NCBI GenBank assembly: GCA_937934595.1
Contig: CALGZA010000049.1
Location: 1 to 39,850 of the forward strand
DNA: 39,850 nucleotides
Source of the DNA: an uncultured Verrucomicrobiales bacterium
GTDB taxonomy: Bacteria > Verrucomicrobiota > Verrucomicrobiia > Verrucomicrobiales > Akkermansiaceae
Reading direction: 5' to 3'
The position numbers were made by a program, and so were the translations under genes. Each line of letters starts with the position of its first letter. Position 1 is the first letter of the stretch. This document shows, in pieces, positions 17,041 through 25,311 of the stretch. Below the pieces are notes generated by a model. The model ran no database searches. It had not been told where the DNA came from and saw only the letters and a program-made list of their open reading frames with translations.

Positions 17041-17844
17041 CTAGTTACAGCTACGCTTACGGCGTAGAGCTAATGCGAATAATCCCAATGAACTAAGGAC
17101 TACGGATGTTGGTTCAGGCACGCTAATAAGCGTCCTATCTCCCGTGATAGTTATCAAATCCCCTTCTGAAGAAGGATCAATGTTAGTCAAAGTCAAACTC
17201 CTTAACATTGAACCTGTTTGCGATGAAAACAGAATATCTGGACCTGATCCGTCTACCTGGACTGAGGTCAATGTTGCTGAAAACACACCTGGTGTGGTAG
17301 TGTTAGCAAAATCGAAAGTACCTTCTCTTACGTCAAAATTAAAATCAGATACATCACTAGCCGCGGAGCCATCCAAAAAGTTAGCACTAAAGTTAAAAAA
17401 GTATTCCTCATCTAAAATAGTGTCTGAAGTCGAACTAGTGTCTATATCTATCAAACCAATCCTAGAAGATATAACTGAATGATTAACCAAGTTAGTAAAA
17501 GCTAGCTCACTCCCCAAATCTAAAGTAGCGCTTGAAGGAAAATCGCTATCTCCTGAATCCCAAAAAGTACCACGTATGGCAGAATTTCCTAGTGTATCAA
17601 TGACGGAACGCATATTCTCAACAGATGCCAGTCCAAGACTCCCAGTGTTAGGATCAGAAGATGCAAAGAACGTCCTATCATCAGCACTAACTGCTGTCGA
17701 AGTAGTAATATTGAACTGACCAGGTAATCCATTAGTAAATGGATCCCCCGCATTAAAAATCTCTAGCACAGACTGTGAATGTGAAATACTAGTTACCGAT
17801 AGAAAAACCAAAATAGTTTTATTTAAATAATTTATTTTTTTCAT
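17041..17844 (-). CDS. PEP-CTERM sorted secreted protein, copy A
   Basis: A 267-residue secreted protein: signal peptide (residues 1-23, ending in ISHSQ), a beta-rich Asp/Ser/Thr-rich body, and a C-terminal sorting signal VPEPTSVV followed by a hydrophobic helix and RRKRS. This tail is recognised by exosortases (EpsH/XrtA family), which cut at the PEP motif and anchor or release the protein; no exosortase gene is in the window. It is clearly paralogous to the gene at 18082 (same length, shared GLPGQF, SADDRTFFASSDP, NHSVISS and TPGVFSATLTS). The function of the body is unknown. No Shine-Dalgarno sequence precedes the ATG. Confidence 0.85.
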   Translation of the reverse strand: MKKINYLNKTILVFLSVTSISHSQSVLEIFNAGDPFTNGLPGQFNITTSTAVSADDRTFFASSDPNTGSLGLASVENMRSVIDTLGNSAIRGTFWDSGDSDFPSSATLDLGSELAFTNLVNHSVISSRIGLIDIDTSSTSDTILDEEYFFNFSANFLDGSAASDVSDFNFDVREGTFDFANTTTPGVFSATLTSVQVDGSGPDILFSSQTGSMLRSLTLTNIDPSSEGDLITITGDRTLISVPEPTSVVLSSLGLFALALRRKRSCN

Positions 17845-17871
17845 AATAGTTAACTATATTTGTATGATATT

Positions 17872-17901
17872 TGTCACAGCGTGCAACAAAAAACTGTGAC
17901 A
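17872..17901 (-). promoter_or_regulatory. Inverted repeat upstream of PEP-CTERM gene A
   Basis: Perfect 8-bp arms TGTCACAG (17872-17879) and CTGTGACA (17894-17901) with 14 bases between them, 28 to 57 bases before the ATG. It could be a repressor or activator operator, or a leader hairpin. The neighbouring paralogue has a different inverted repeat at nearly the same distance. Confidence 0.4.
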
Positions 17902-18001
17902 TAAATACAAGTATAATCCTAGCACAGAAAGATGAGGCCAGCGCTATACCTCCGCTAAAATTAACAACCCATCGATTAAGTCAAAATCAAAAACTTATGA
18001 T

Positions 18002-18069
18002 TACTCATTCAAATGAGTAGAAAGAACATCAGACTGAAGGTTTCTAACATAAAATACCCTCAGCCTGAT
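18002..18069 (-). terminator. Double hairpin terminator region after PEP-CTERM gene B
   Basis: The minus-strand stem 18069-18057 / 18040-18028 pairs over 13 positions (11 Watson-Crick, 2 G-U) around a 16-base loop, starting 12 bases past the stop codon, and is followed by the T-rich TGTTCTTTCT. A second perfect palindrome (TACTCATT, CA, AATGAGTA at 18002-18019) lies directly beyond. Together they look like an intrinsic terminator. The ATGAG core of the second palindrome is shared with the hairpin after gene A. Confidence 0.5.
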
Positions 18070-18081
18070 AAAATACAATCA

Positions 18082-18885
18082 TTAACCTCTCTTACGTCTA
18101 ACAGTCAACGCAAATAAACCTAGTGAACCAAGTATAACTGATGATGGCTCCGGAATAGGCGCTAGTGTCCTATCAGCAACAATCGCTACCAGATCACCAC
18201 CTCCAGAAGGGTTTATATCTGTAAACTCCATACTTCTTAATAAAGAACCTGTACTAGATTCAAATGAAATACGAACACCATCAACCCCAGTAGATGACGT
18301 TAGCGTAGCTGAGAACACTCCCGGAGTGGCAGTATTAACAATATCAAAAGTGCCGTCGATAAATGAAATGTTAAAATCACTAACATCTGTGGCAGATGAT
18401 CCGTCAGCGAACGCACCACTAAAGTTAAAGAAATACTCATTTTCGTTTATTAAACCCTCTGTAACACTCGTATCTATATCAACGAAACTAATACTGGATG
18501 ATATCACGCTATGATTAGCCAAGTTAGTAAAAGCTATCTCACTACCCATATCCAGTGAGAAACTTGATGTACCACTCACGTTAGGCTCTCCTGGATTAAG
18601 GAATGTAGCCCTCATGGTGCTACCTGCATTTGAACTGGTGAGACTACGCAAATCAGTAGATGACAAAGAGCCCAAACTCCCTGTTGTAGGATCAGAAGAA
18701 GCGAAGAAAGTCCTATCATCAGCACTACCTACAGTAGTAGGTGATACAACAAATTGCCCTGGAAGACCAGTCTGGAATGGCTCACCCGCGTCAAAAACTT
18801 CTACGATGTTCTGTGCGTTTGCTAACTGTATAGAAGCTGCCGCAGCTATTACAGTGTTAATTAAGTGTGTGTTTTTATTTTTCAT
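18082..18885 (-). CDS. PEP-CTERM sorted secreted protein, copy B
   Basis: A 267-residue tandem paralogue of the gene at 17041, same domain plan: signal peptide to about residue 24 (ending in QLANAQ), beta-rich body beginning EVFDAGEPFQTGLPGQF, and C-terminal IPEPSSVI, hydrophobic helix, RRKRG. Duplication followed by divergence is evident because substitutions are spread along the whole length. It presumably needs an exosortase encoded elsewhere. A role at the outer surface or in an extracellular matrix is typical of the sorting class, but the body has no assigned activity. Confidence 0.85.
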   Translation of the reverse strand: MKNKNTHLINTVIAAAASIQLANAQNIVEVFDAGEPFQTGLPGQFVVSPTTVGSADDRTFFASSDPTTGSLGSLSSTDLRSLTSSNAGSTMRATFLNPGEPNVSGTSSFSLDMGSEIAFTNLANHSVISSSISFVDIDTSVTEGLINENEYFFNFSGAFADGSSATDVSDFNISFIDGTFDIVNTATPGVFSATLTSSTGVDGVRISFESSTGSLLRSMEFTDINPSGGGDLVAIVADRTLAPIPEPSSVILGSLGLFALTVRRKRG

Positions 18886-18910
18886 ATCAAAAAGAGATTC
18901 TTACTATTTT

Positions 18911-18938
18911 TTTCTATTTGGCAACCCGAAAATAGAAA
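18911..18938 (-). promoter_or_regulatory. Inverted repeat upstream of PEP-CTERM gene B
   Basis: Perfect 9-bp arms TTTCTATTT (18911-18919) and AAATAGAAA (18930-18938), 10-base loop, 26 to 53 bases before the ATG. The arms differ in sequence from the element before gene A but the placement matches. Read on the minus strand it is followed by A-rich, not T-rich, sequence, so it is not a terminator of incoming transcription. Confidence 0.4.
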
Positions 18939-19247
18939 CTTAATAGATTACATAATACAAAAATAGATTTATAAACCGTATAACATTTATTACAAATTAC
19001 TTACATCACACCAAATAAAATACAGAAAAAATAAAAATTCACACTAATCATCACTCCTAAATAAGCCCCGTAAGCCCCCCCTTGAGATAAAATCGACTTT
19101 CTCGTGCTAAAATAGCTAAGCATTTGATTTTTTTTCGACACATCGCCTTAACTCCTCAAACAGGGATTTAGATCACAATAGAATAAAATAATTAATGCAT
19201 TTTGCTTTAAAAAAAGATATCCATAGTAAAAATTAAGTTACTCTCCG

Positions 19248-19253
19248 TATAAA
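19248..19253 (+). promoter_or_regulatory. Possible -10 box of the esterase gene, in spacer 18886-19260
   Basis: TATAAA at 19248-19253 lies 8 bases before the first in-frame ATG (19261) and 38 before the second (19291). No good -35 is seen. If used, it favours the ATG at 19291 as start. The rest of the 375-bp spacer is AT-rich and contains only the inverted repeat at 18911-18938; I see no gene in it. Confidence 0.25.
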
Positions 19254-19290
19254 ATCAAAAATGATAACATTCACTACCCAACACAGAAAA

Positions 19291-20427
19291 ATGAAGTTAA
19301 TAAGTTTCGCCCTAACATATTTAGCAATAAGCATTTTACCTATCAAAGCTAAGCCGCTTAAAGTATTCATCCTTGCTGGTCAGTCAAATATGCAAGGCTC
19401 AGCTCACATAAACACATTCGCCGCAATAGGAGATGACCCAAAAACAGCCCACCTTCTTAAAGAGGTGTGGGATAGAAACAAAAAACCCATCACATGCAAA
19501 AATGCTTGGATCACATACAAAACTCAACAAAACGGCACAGACACCATCCTTAATAGTAAAGTCAAAGTAGGATTCGGATTTGATTCTAACCGCATCGGCC
19601 CAGAATACAGTTTTGCCATCACCATGGATAAAGCACTCAAGGAACCTATCTTAATTATCAAAACGGCATGGGGAGGTAAATCTCTCGCAGTAGACTTCCG
19701 CCCACCAAGCGCAGGACCATATAAAGCCACAAATCAAGCAAACTCACCGACAGCATCCGAGACCGGACACTATTACCGTCAAATGATCAAATTCATCAAA
19801 GAAACCCTTAAGGATACAAAATCAATTAAAAAAGTAGCCCCTAAATACAGAGCGTCATCCGGCTTCGAAATCAGCGGCTTTGTCTGGTTCCAAGGATGGA
19901 ACGATATGTGTAACCACAATTACACTCAAGAATACTCCCAGAACCTAATCCACCTCGTAAACGATGTCCGAAAAGACCTTAATAAACCCAACCTCCCATT
20001 CATCGTAGGCATCATGGGCGTCTACGGCACCGAACCAGAAAAAAGAAAATTCGATAAAGGACTCAGAACAACAGTATTCAGAAACGCACAGTTCGCAGCT
20101 GTCAAACACTTCAAGAACAAAACTACTAACAATGTAATAGCGGTCGACAGCGGCCCATTCTACGAACACAAAATTAGCGATATCTACTGGAAACGCAGAT
20201 TAACCAGCCATTGGAAACAGCAAGTTAAACAAGGAGCCATGTCACAGCAACAATTGAACAAAGAATTAGCCAAGCACAACTTCGGCAACGCAGACCTCAC
20301 TAAACAAGAACAACAACTGTGGGACAGAGGTGCATCAAACGCAGAATACCACTACCTAGGCAGCGGTAAAACATTCATTCGTATCGGAAAAGCTTTCGCA
20401 GAAGCCATCTTAAAATCAGCCAAGTAA
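19291..20427 (+). CDS. Secreted SASA/SGNH-type carbohydrate esterase
   Basis: 378 residues from the preferred ATG at 19291; an ATG at 19261 would add ten residues (MITFTTQHRK) in front of a good signal peptide (MKLISFALTYLAISILPIKA). The mature protein starts with FILAGQSNMQG, the serine block of the sialate O-acetylesterase/CE6-like SGNH family. GFVWFQGWND is the Gly/Asn-type block, and YHYLGSGKTFIRIG near the C-terminus should carry the catalytic His. It probably removes acetyl groups from a polysaccharide in the periplasm or outside the cell. The glycoside hydrolase starts 6 bases after its stop, so the pair acts as one unit. Strand and composition match the flanking genome better than the lyase block. 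Confidence 0.85.
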   Translation: MKLISFALTYLAISILPIKAKPLKVFILAGQSNMQGSAHINTFAAIGDDPKTAHLLKEVWDRNKKPITCKNAWITYKTQQNGTDTILNSKVKVGFGFDSNRIGPEYSFAITMDKALKEPILIIKTAWGGKSLAVDFRPPSAGPYKATNQANSPTASETGHYYRQMIKFIKETLKDTKSIKKVAPKYRASSGFEISGFVWFQGWNDMCNHNYTQEYSQNLIHLVNDVRKDLNKPNLPFIVGIMGVYGTEPEKRKFDKGLRTTVFRNAQFAAVKHFKNKTTNNVIAVDSGPFYEHKISDIYWKRRLTSHWKQQVKQGAMSQQQLNKELAKHNFGNADLTKQEQQLWDRGASNAEYHYLGSGKTFIRIGKAFAEAILKSAK

Positions 20428-20433
20428 CTACGC

Positions 20434-22062
20434 ATGAAACTCATCCAGCTCAAATGCACCCTAATTGGATCTGCTCTAACACTATCTAACCTCTCAAACG
20501 CACAGCATCATCCCGCAGCCATCTTAAATGATGAAAAAATTCGCAGCTACACACAAACATTCAACCATAACGACCACACTCATTTCGGCCAAGCCATATC
20601 TAACAAAGCTACCGCAGACTGGCTAAGCAAAAACATCCCACGCCTCGATTGCCCTGACAAAGATATTGAAGAAATCTACCATTTCCGCTGGTGGACATTT
20701 CGTAAACATATCAAACACACTCCTGACGGATTCGTCATCACTGAATTCCTTCCCAAAGTCAGCTGGAGCGGAAAGCATAATACCATCAGCTGTCCTGCCA
20801 GCCACCACTTCCGCGAAGGACGTTGGCTGCATAACCAAAAATACTTAGACGATTACGCCATCTTCTGGTTCCGAAAAGGCGGTGATCCACGCAGATACAG
20901 CTTCTGGGCCGCAGACGCCATCTATCACCATGCTCTGACATCAAACGACTTCTCCAGAGCAGTCAACCTGCTCCCAGATCTCATATCCAACTACCTCGCA
21001 TGGGAAAAAACCAGACTCGAACCAGACGGCCTCTTCTGGCAAATCGATGACAGAGACGGAATGGAACTCTCCATAGGCGGTAAACAACACCGCGGCCAAG
21101 GTAAGCGCGCCACCATTAACTCATACATGTACGGCGACGCAATAGCCATCGCCGCTATCGCTAAACAAGCATCCAAGCACAAAATCTCAGAAACATTCAA
21201 CAATAAAGCCCAGAAACTAAAAACCCTCATACTCAACAAACTCTGGGACCCAAAAGCCAAATTCTTCAAAGTCCTCCCACGCGGAGAAAATAAAACACTC
21301 GTAAACGTACGCGAGCTCCACGGCTTCACACCCTGGTACTTTAACCTACCACCCAAAAATAAAGGATTCGAAGCCGCATGGAAACAGCTCACAGACCCAC
21401 AAGGATTCAGCGCACCCTTCGGCCCCACAGTAGCCGAGCAAAGACACCCAGACTTCTCATTATCATACTCAGGCCATGAATGCCAATGGAACGGCCCCAG
21501 CTGGCCATTCGCCACATCTGTCACTCTCACAGCACTAGCTAATGTCCTCAACAACTACCCCCAAGAAACCATATCGAAGTCCGACTACTTCCATGCACTT
21601 AAAACATATACCAAATCTCATCGATTAACAAAAAAAGACGGAACCACCATCCCCTGGATAGACGAAAACATAAACCCACTGACAGGAGACTGGATCTCTC
21701 GTACCAGACTCAAATCATGGAAAAACGGAACCTGGGATAAATCAAAAGGAGGCATAGAACGAGGCAAAGACTACAACCACTCCACATACTGCGACCTAAT
21801 CATTACCGGCCTCATAGGCCTTCGACCAAGAGCTGATAACACCGTCGAAATAAACCCTCTAATACCAGACAATAAATGGAAATACTTCTGCCTAGATGCT
21901 ATCCCATATCACGGATACTCACTCACCATCATATATGACAAAACTGGTAAAAAATACGGCCTAGGCTCAGGACTTCGCATTCTAGCTAACGGTAAAGTAA
22001 TCGCCTCAGCGCAAACAATCCAACGCCTAACAGGAACCCTTCCACAAAAGAAAAAACCCTAA
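20434..22062 (+). CDS. Secreted (alpha/alpha)6 glycoside hydrolase, MGH1/GH63-like
   Basis: A 542-residue secreted enzyme with a signal peptide ending near SNAQ (residue 23). FRWWTFRKHI, an Asp-rich segment QIDDRDGMELSIGG, INSYMYGDAIAIAAIAKQ, GPSWPFATSVTLTALANVL and ITGLIGLRPRADNTVEINPL are the pattern of the mannosylglycerate hydrolase-like/glucosidase (alpha/alpha)6-barrel group, ending in a small beta domain. Acidic catalytic residues cannot be assigned by eye. It is coupled to the esterase (6-base gap), suggesting that deacetylation and glycosidic cleavage happen on the same substrate. The 3' end is convergent with the ABC permease 13 bases away. Confidence 0.8.
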   Translation: MKLIQLKCTLIGSALTLSNLSNAQHHPAAILNDEKIRSYTQTFNHNDHTHFGQAISNKATADWLSKNIPRLDCPDKDIEEIYHFRWWTFRKHIKHTPDGFVITEFLPKVSWSGKHNTISCPASHHFREGRWLHNQKYLDDYAIFWFRKGGDPRRYSFWAADAIYHHALTSNDFSRAVNLLPDLISNYLAWEKTRLEPDGLFWQIDDRDGMELSIGGKQHRGQGKRATINSYMYGDAIAIAAIAKQASKHKISETFNNKAQKLKTLILNKLWDPKAKFFKVLPRGENKTLVNVRELHGFTPWYFNLPPKNKGFEAAWKQLTDPQGFSAPFGPTVAEQRHPDFSLSYSGHECQWNGPSWPFATSVTLTALANVLNNYPQETISKSDYFHALKTYTKSHRLTKKDGTTIPWIDENINPLTGDWISRTRLKSWKNGTWDKSKGGIERGKDYNHSTYCDLIITGLIGLRPRADNTVEINPLIPDNKWKYFCLDAIPYHGYSLTIIYDKTGKKYGLGSGLRILANGKVIASAQTIQRLTGTLPQKKKP

Positions 22063-22075
22063 CCCCCTCATAAAA

Positions 22076-23764
22076 CTACAACCTAAACACCCCTCCACCT
22101 TTCCTCCCAAGAAGCACATAAGCACCTATAATAGCCACAGCCAAAAACGCCATCGCCCACACCCCTAAAGCTGCTGCCACCTCATGCCCATTACCCAGCA
22201 TACTCAGCAAACTATAGATAGCCTTCGTTATTGGAAAATGCTCAGCTTGTTGCGCTAATATCAAACTATCAGATACCTCCAACATTGCAAAAGCAAAAGC
22301 CAATATAGCTCCCGCAGCTAAACTAGAACCTATCAAAGGCAAACCTATCCGCATAAACGTCCTCCTCGGACTCGCACCTAAAGTCATCGCCGCCTCCTCT
22401 AAAACAGGATCACTCTGCTCCAATCCAGCCACCGCAGCCCTCACCACAAAAGGCAGCCTCCGCATCGCATAAGCAAGGATTAACAAAAATATAGGATCCC
22501 CAGCTGAATTCACCAGCCAACTAAAACTCCCCTCACTAAGCGCCCTATACCCAAAAGCCAAAACCAACCCAGGAACCGCCAAAGGAAGCATCATCAACCC
22601 ATCAATCAATGTTCTACCCCTTATCGTACTCCTTACTATCACCCACGCTATCGCTAAACCTAAAACAACATTCAAAAACGTAGCCCCCAATGAATAGATC
22701 AAACTATTCTTAATACTCCCAACAACAACAGGATGACCTAAACCATCCCCATAATGCGATAATGTCATATCATCAGGCAATATCGTCCCATACCAATCAC
22801 CAGAAACAGACAAAAAGATCACCCCAAAATGAGGAACAGCCGCTATCAAAAACACCAATAAAAAAATCCCCGAAATCAACCAGCCCTTAAAACCAATCAA
22901 CGTCTTCTGCATATACCTCGCCTTAGGCCGAGTAGATGAACCCAAATTATTCTCCCCCAAAAGCAACTTGCTCACCGCAAATACCAATAACGAAATTATC
23001 AACATCACAGACACCAACGCATAGGGAGTAGGATTATCAGACAAATCCTTTATACCATTATAGATCTGAACAGGCGCCACCACTGTATAATCAAATACCA
23101 ATGGAACGCCTAACTCAGTAAACGACCATATAAAAACTATCGCAGCTCCCGCAAATATCCCAGGCATGCACAAAGGCACAGTGATCTTCCTAAACCGCTT
23201 CCATGGCGAAGCCCCCAGATTCTGCGCAGCCTGCTCCATAGCAGGATCCAACTTATTCAGAGCAGCTATCACATTCATAAATAATATAGGATACAAATGC
23301 AGCGCATTCATCATCACCACCCCCCAAAACTTATTCTTCCCTAACCAGTCAGTCGGTGAAGTCTCACTCATTATACCAAAATCAATCAAAAACGCATTCA
23401 ACGCACCTTGAACACCCAATATATGCTTAACACCCACAGCGCCAACAAAAGGCGGTAAAACCAAAGGCGCTAATATCAATACAGACAACCACACCTTCCC
23501 AGGAAACACCCACCTATAAGAGGCCAAAGCCAATGGCAACGCTATCAAAAACGTCACCAACGTACTTACTATACCCAAAGTAAACGCATTCCATAACCCC
23601 TCCAGATAATTAGGATTCCCAAAAACCGTAAAAAAATAATCCCACGTAAAGCCATCATCACCACTAAAAGCCACCTTCAAGATACCAAAAACAGGATACA
23701 AAAAGAATACCCCAAAAAAAAGAGTCACCAGAACCGTTATTATCGTTGCTCGCCTATTATTCAT
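22076..23764 (-). CDS. ABC transporter permease, fused double domain (FbpB-like)
   Basis: A 562-residue inner-membrane protein with about twelve transmembrane helices and two binding-protein-dependent transport domains in one chain. Each half carries an EAA loop: AAQNLGASPWKRF in the first and AAMTLGASPRRTF in the second, which contact the ATPase. The fused layout is typical of Fe(III) (FbpB/SfuB) and some 2-aminoethylphosphonate importers. It is last in the minus-strand operon, 11 bases after the binding-protein gene. Confidence 0.9.
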   Translation of the reverse strand: MNNRRATIITVLVTLFFGVFFLYPVFGILKVAFSGDDGFTWDYFFTVFGNPNYLEGLWNAFTLGIVSTLVTFLIALPLALASYRWVFPGKVWLSVLILAPLVLPPFVGAVGVKHILGVQGALNAFLIDFGIMSETSPTDWLGKNKFWGVVMMNALHLYPILFMNVIAALNKLDPAMEQAAQNLGASPWKRFRKITVPLCMPGIFAGAAIVFIWSFTELGVPLVFDYTVVAPVQIYNGIKDLSDNPTPYALVSVMLIISLLVFAVSKLLLGENNLGSSTRPKARYMQKTLIGFKGWLISGIFLLVFLIAAVPHFGVIFLSVSGDWYGTILPDDMTLSHYGDGLGHPVVVGSIKNSLIYSLGATFLNVVLGLAIAWVIVRSTIRGRTLIDGLMMLPLAVPGLVLAFGYRALSEGSFSWLVNSAGDPIFLLILAYAMRRLPFVVRAAVAGLEQSDPVLEEAAMTLGASPRRTFMRIGLPLIGSSLAAGAILAFAFAMLEVSDSLILAQQAEHFPITKAIYSLLSMLGNGHEVAAALGVWAMAFLAVAIIGAYVLLGRKGGGVFRL

Positions 23765-23775
23765 CTCTCAAATCC

Positions 23776-25311
23776 TTAATCTATTCTCTGCTTAGCAAGC
23801 TTCTGCGAATCCTCATATGTCCTGCGGAAGTTAGCAGCCAACTTATCCAGCTTATTCACCACCCACAACTTCTCCTTCTTATTACGCCTCTTATTTAACG
23901 TCTTCTTTAACTCAAAAATCTTATTGTAGGCAAAAAATCGAACCTCACTAAAATAGCGCAACGCACTACTCGGCATATTACCATCCCCATCAGAATAATC
24001 AATCAGCGTCTCCCAAGCCGCAGTCAACTCAACATGAGTATCTACACACATCACCTTGATCGCATGACGCATCGCATTAAATAACGGCGCTGTTAACTCA
24101 GGGTTATAAACAAAATCAGGATCCCCAGAATAAGGCATAACATCAGGATCCGTAAAATGCTCCAGACGTTCAGGCGTATAAAAATCAGGCCTTATCGGTA
24201 ACCTCCTTATCGCATGATACTTAGGACCATTCGGACTACCAGGTCGATTATTCCATATCAACTGCCCCCTCTCAGATAACAAAAAATCAACAAACGCCTG
24301 AGCCAACTCACCATTCTCTGCTCCCCTTAAAACCGCAACAGGATCCACACTCGTACTCGTCCCTCCCTCAGGACGCACCCACTGTAACCTACTACTCCCA
24401 TCTTCACGCTTTAACTTCTCATTATAAGTCCTACCATAAAAATCCACACACATACCCACAACAGCATCTCCCTGAGCCACATCATACGGAATCTTACTCG
24501 CACTATCAGTGAAATAACGCGTATTAGCCGCTATCTTCTGTATCAATTGTAAACCCTTCTTCCACCCCTGTCGCTTAGCACGCTCTATCATATGAACTCG
24601 GCTCTCTCCCGGATCTCGCTTCACCATCGCAAGCTCCCTATTCATCTTCTGCTGAATCAATACCTCAAAAGCCTTAGCAGCACTCCCACTCTTAGTAGGA
24701 TCCGCCAAAGCTATATGTCCAAAATACTTAGGATCACTCAGATCATCCCAGCTCCTCGGCGGATCTAAACCTAACCGCCTAACACCATCCTCATTATAAC
24801 ATATCCCAAAACTAGACAAACACACTCCCACCCAGTCTCTACCCGCACCATAACAATCCTCCCCCGTAAATGAAGCCCTTATACCCTTTTCTCCACTAAA
24901 CAATGACGCCCTCTTCTTAAATACATCCAGCTTCTCAAGCCTCCCCATTGAAGCCATCTGCTTAAAAAAATAATCCCCACCACCAAATAAAACATCAACC
25001 CCTATCCCGTCATCACCACGCGCGTCAGCCCTAGTAAAGTCTCCATCCAGAACCATACGTATCTCACTCGTCCCTCCAGGGGTACGCCAGTCAATATAAA
25101 CAACCTCTCCAGTCTTCTCCTTCCAAAAATCAGCAAAAGCCTCACCAAATTCACGACGTATCGTCTCGTTATGTGGAGTCATGATCACCAGCTTCACATC
25201 CGCACTACTAGGATCAAAAGGCTCACCCTTCTGCAGCGCCAATGGCAATATAGCTACAAACAATAAGCCCAAAATAGCATAAACCTCTTTTCTTAATAAC
25301 GTATTAATCAT
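23776..25311 (-). CDS. ABC transporter substrate-binding protein, Fe(III)-type, with C-terminal extension
   Basis: A 511-residue periplasmic binding protein with an N-terminal hydrophobic signal/anchor (AILGLLFVAILPLAL). The type II binding fold is indicated by IMTPHNETIRREFGEAF, DVLFGGGDYFF, WDDLSDPKYFGHIALADPTKSGS, SKIPYDVAQGDAVVGMCVDFYG and the FLLSERGQLIWN hinge helix. Iron-binding relatives are about 330-350 residues; here a long C-terminal part, rich in Lys/Arg from about residue 455 (KKTLNKRRNKKEK), is added. The start overlaps the ATPase stop (ATGA). Substrate is inferred from operon type only. Confidence 0.85.
   Translation of the reverse strand: MINTLLRKEVYAILGLLFVAILPLALQKGEPFDPSSADVKLVIMTPHNETIRREFGEAFADFWKEKTGEVVYIDWRTPGGTSEIRMVLDGDFTRADARGDDGIGVDVLFGGGDYFFKQMASMGRLEKLDVFKKRASLFSGEKGIRASFTGEDCYGAGRDWVGVCLSSFGICYNEDGVRRLGLDPPRSWDDLSDPKYFGHIALADPTKSGSAAKAFEVLIQQKMNRELAMVKRDPGESRVHMIERAKRQGWKKGLQLIQKIAANTRYFTDSASKIPYDVAQGDAVVGMCVDFYGRTYNEKLKREDGSSRLQWVRPEGGTSTSVDPVAVLRGAENGELAQAFVDFLLSERGQLIWNNRPGSPNGPKYHAIRRLPIRPDFYTPERLEHFTDPDVMPYSGDPDFVYNPELTAPLFNAMRHAIKVMCVDTHVELTAAWETLIDYSDGDGNMPSSALRYFSEVRFFAYNKIFELKKTLNKRRNKKEKLWVVNKLDKLAANFRRTYEDSQKLAKQRID

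Noticed and set aside
20991-21554. 187-codon open frame opposite the glycoside hydrolase
   Set aside because: Shadow of a well-supported gene; no start context, signal or family pattern.
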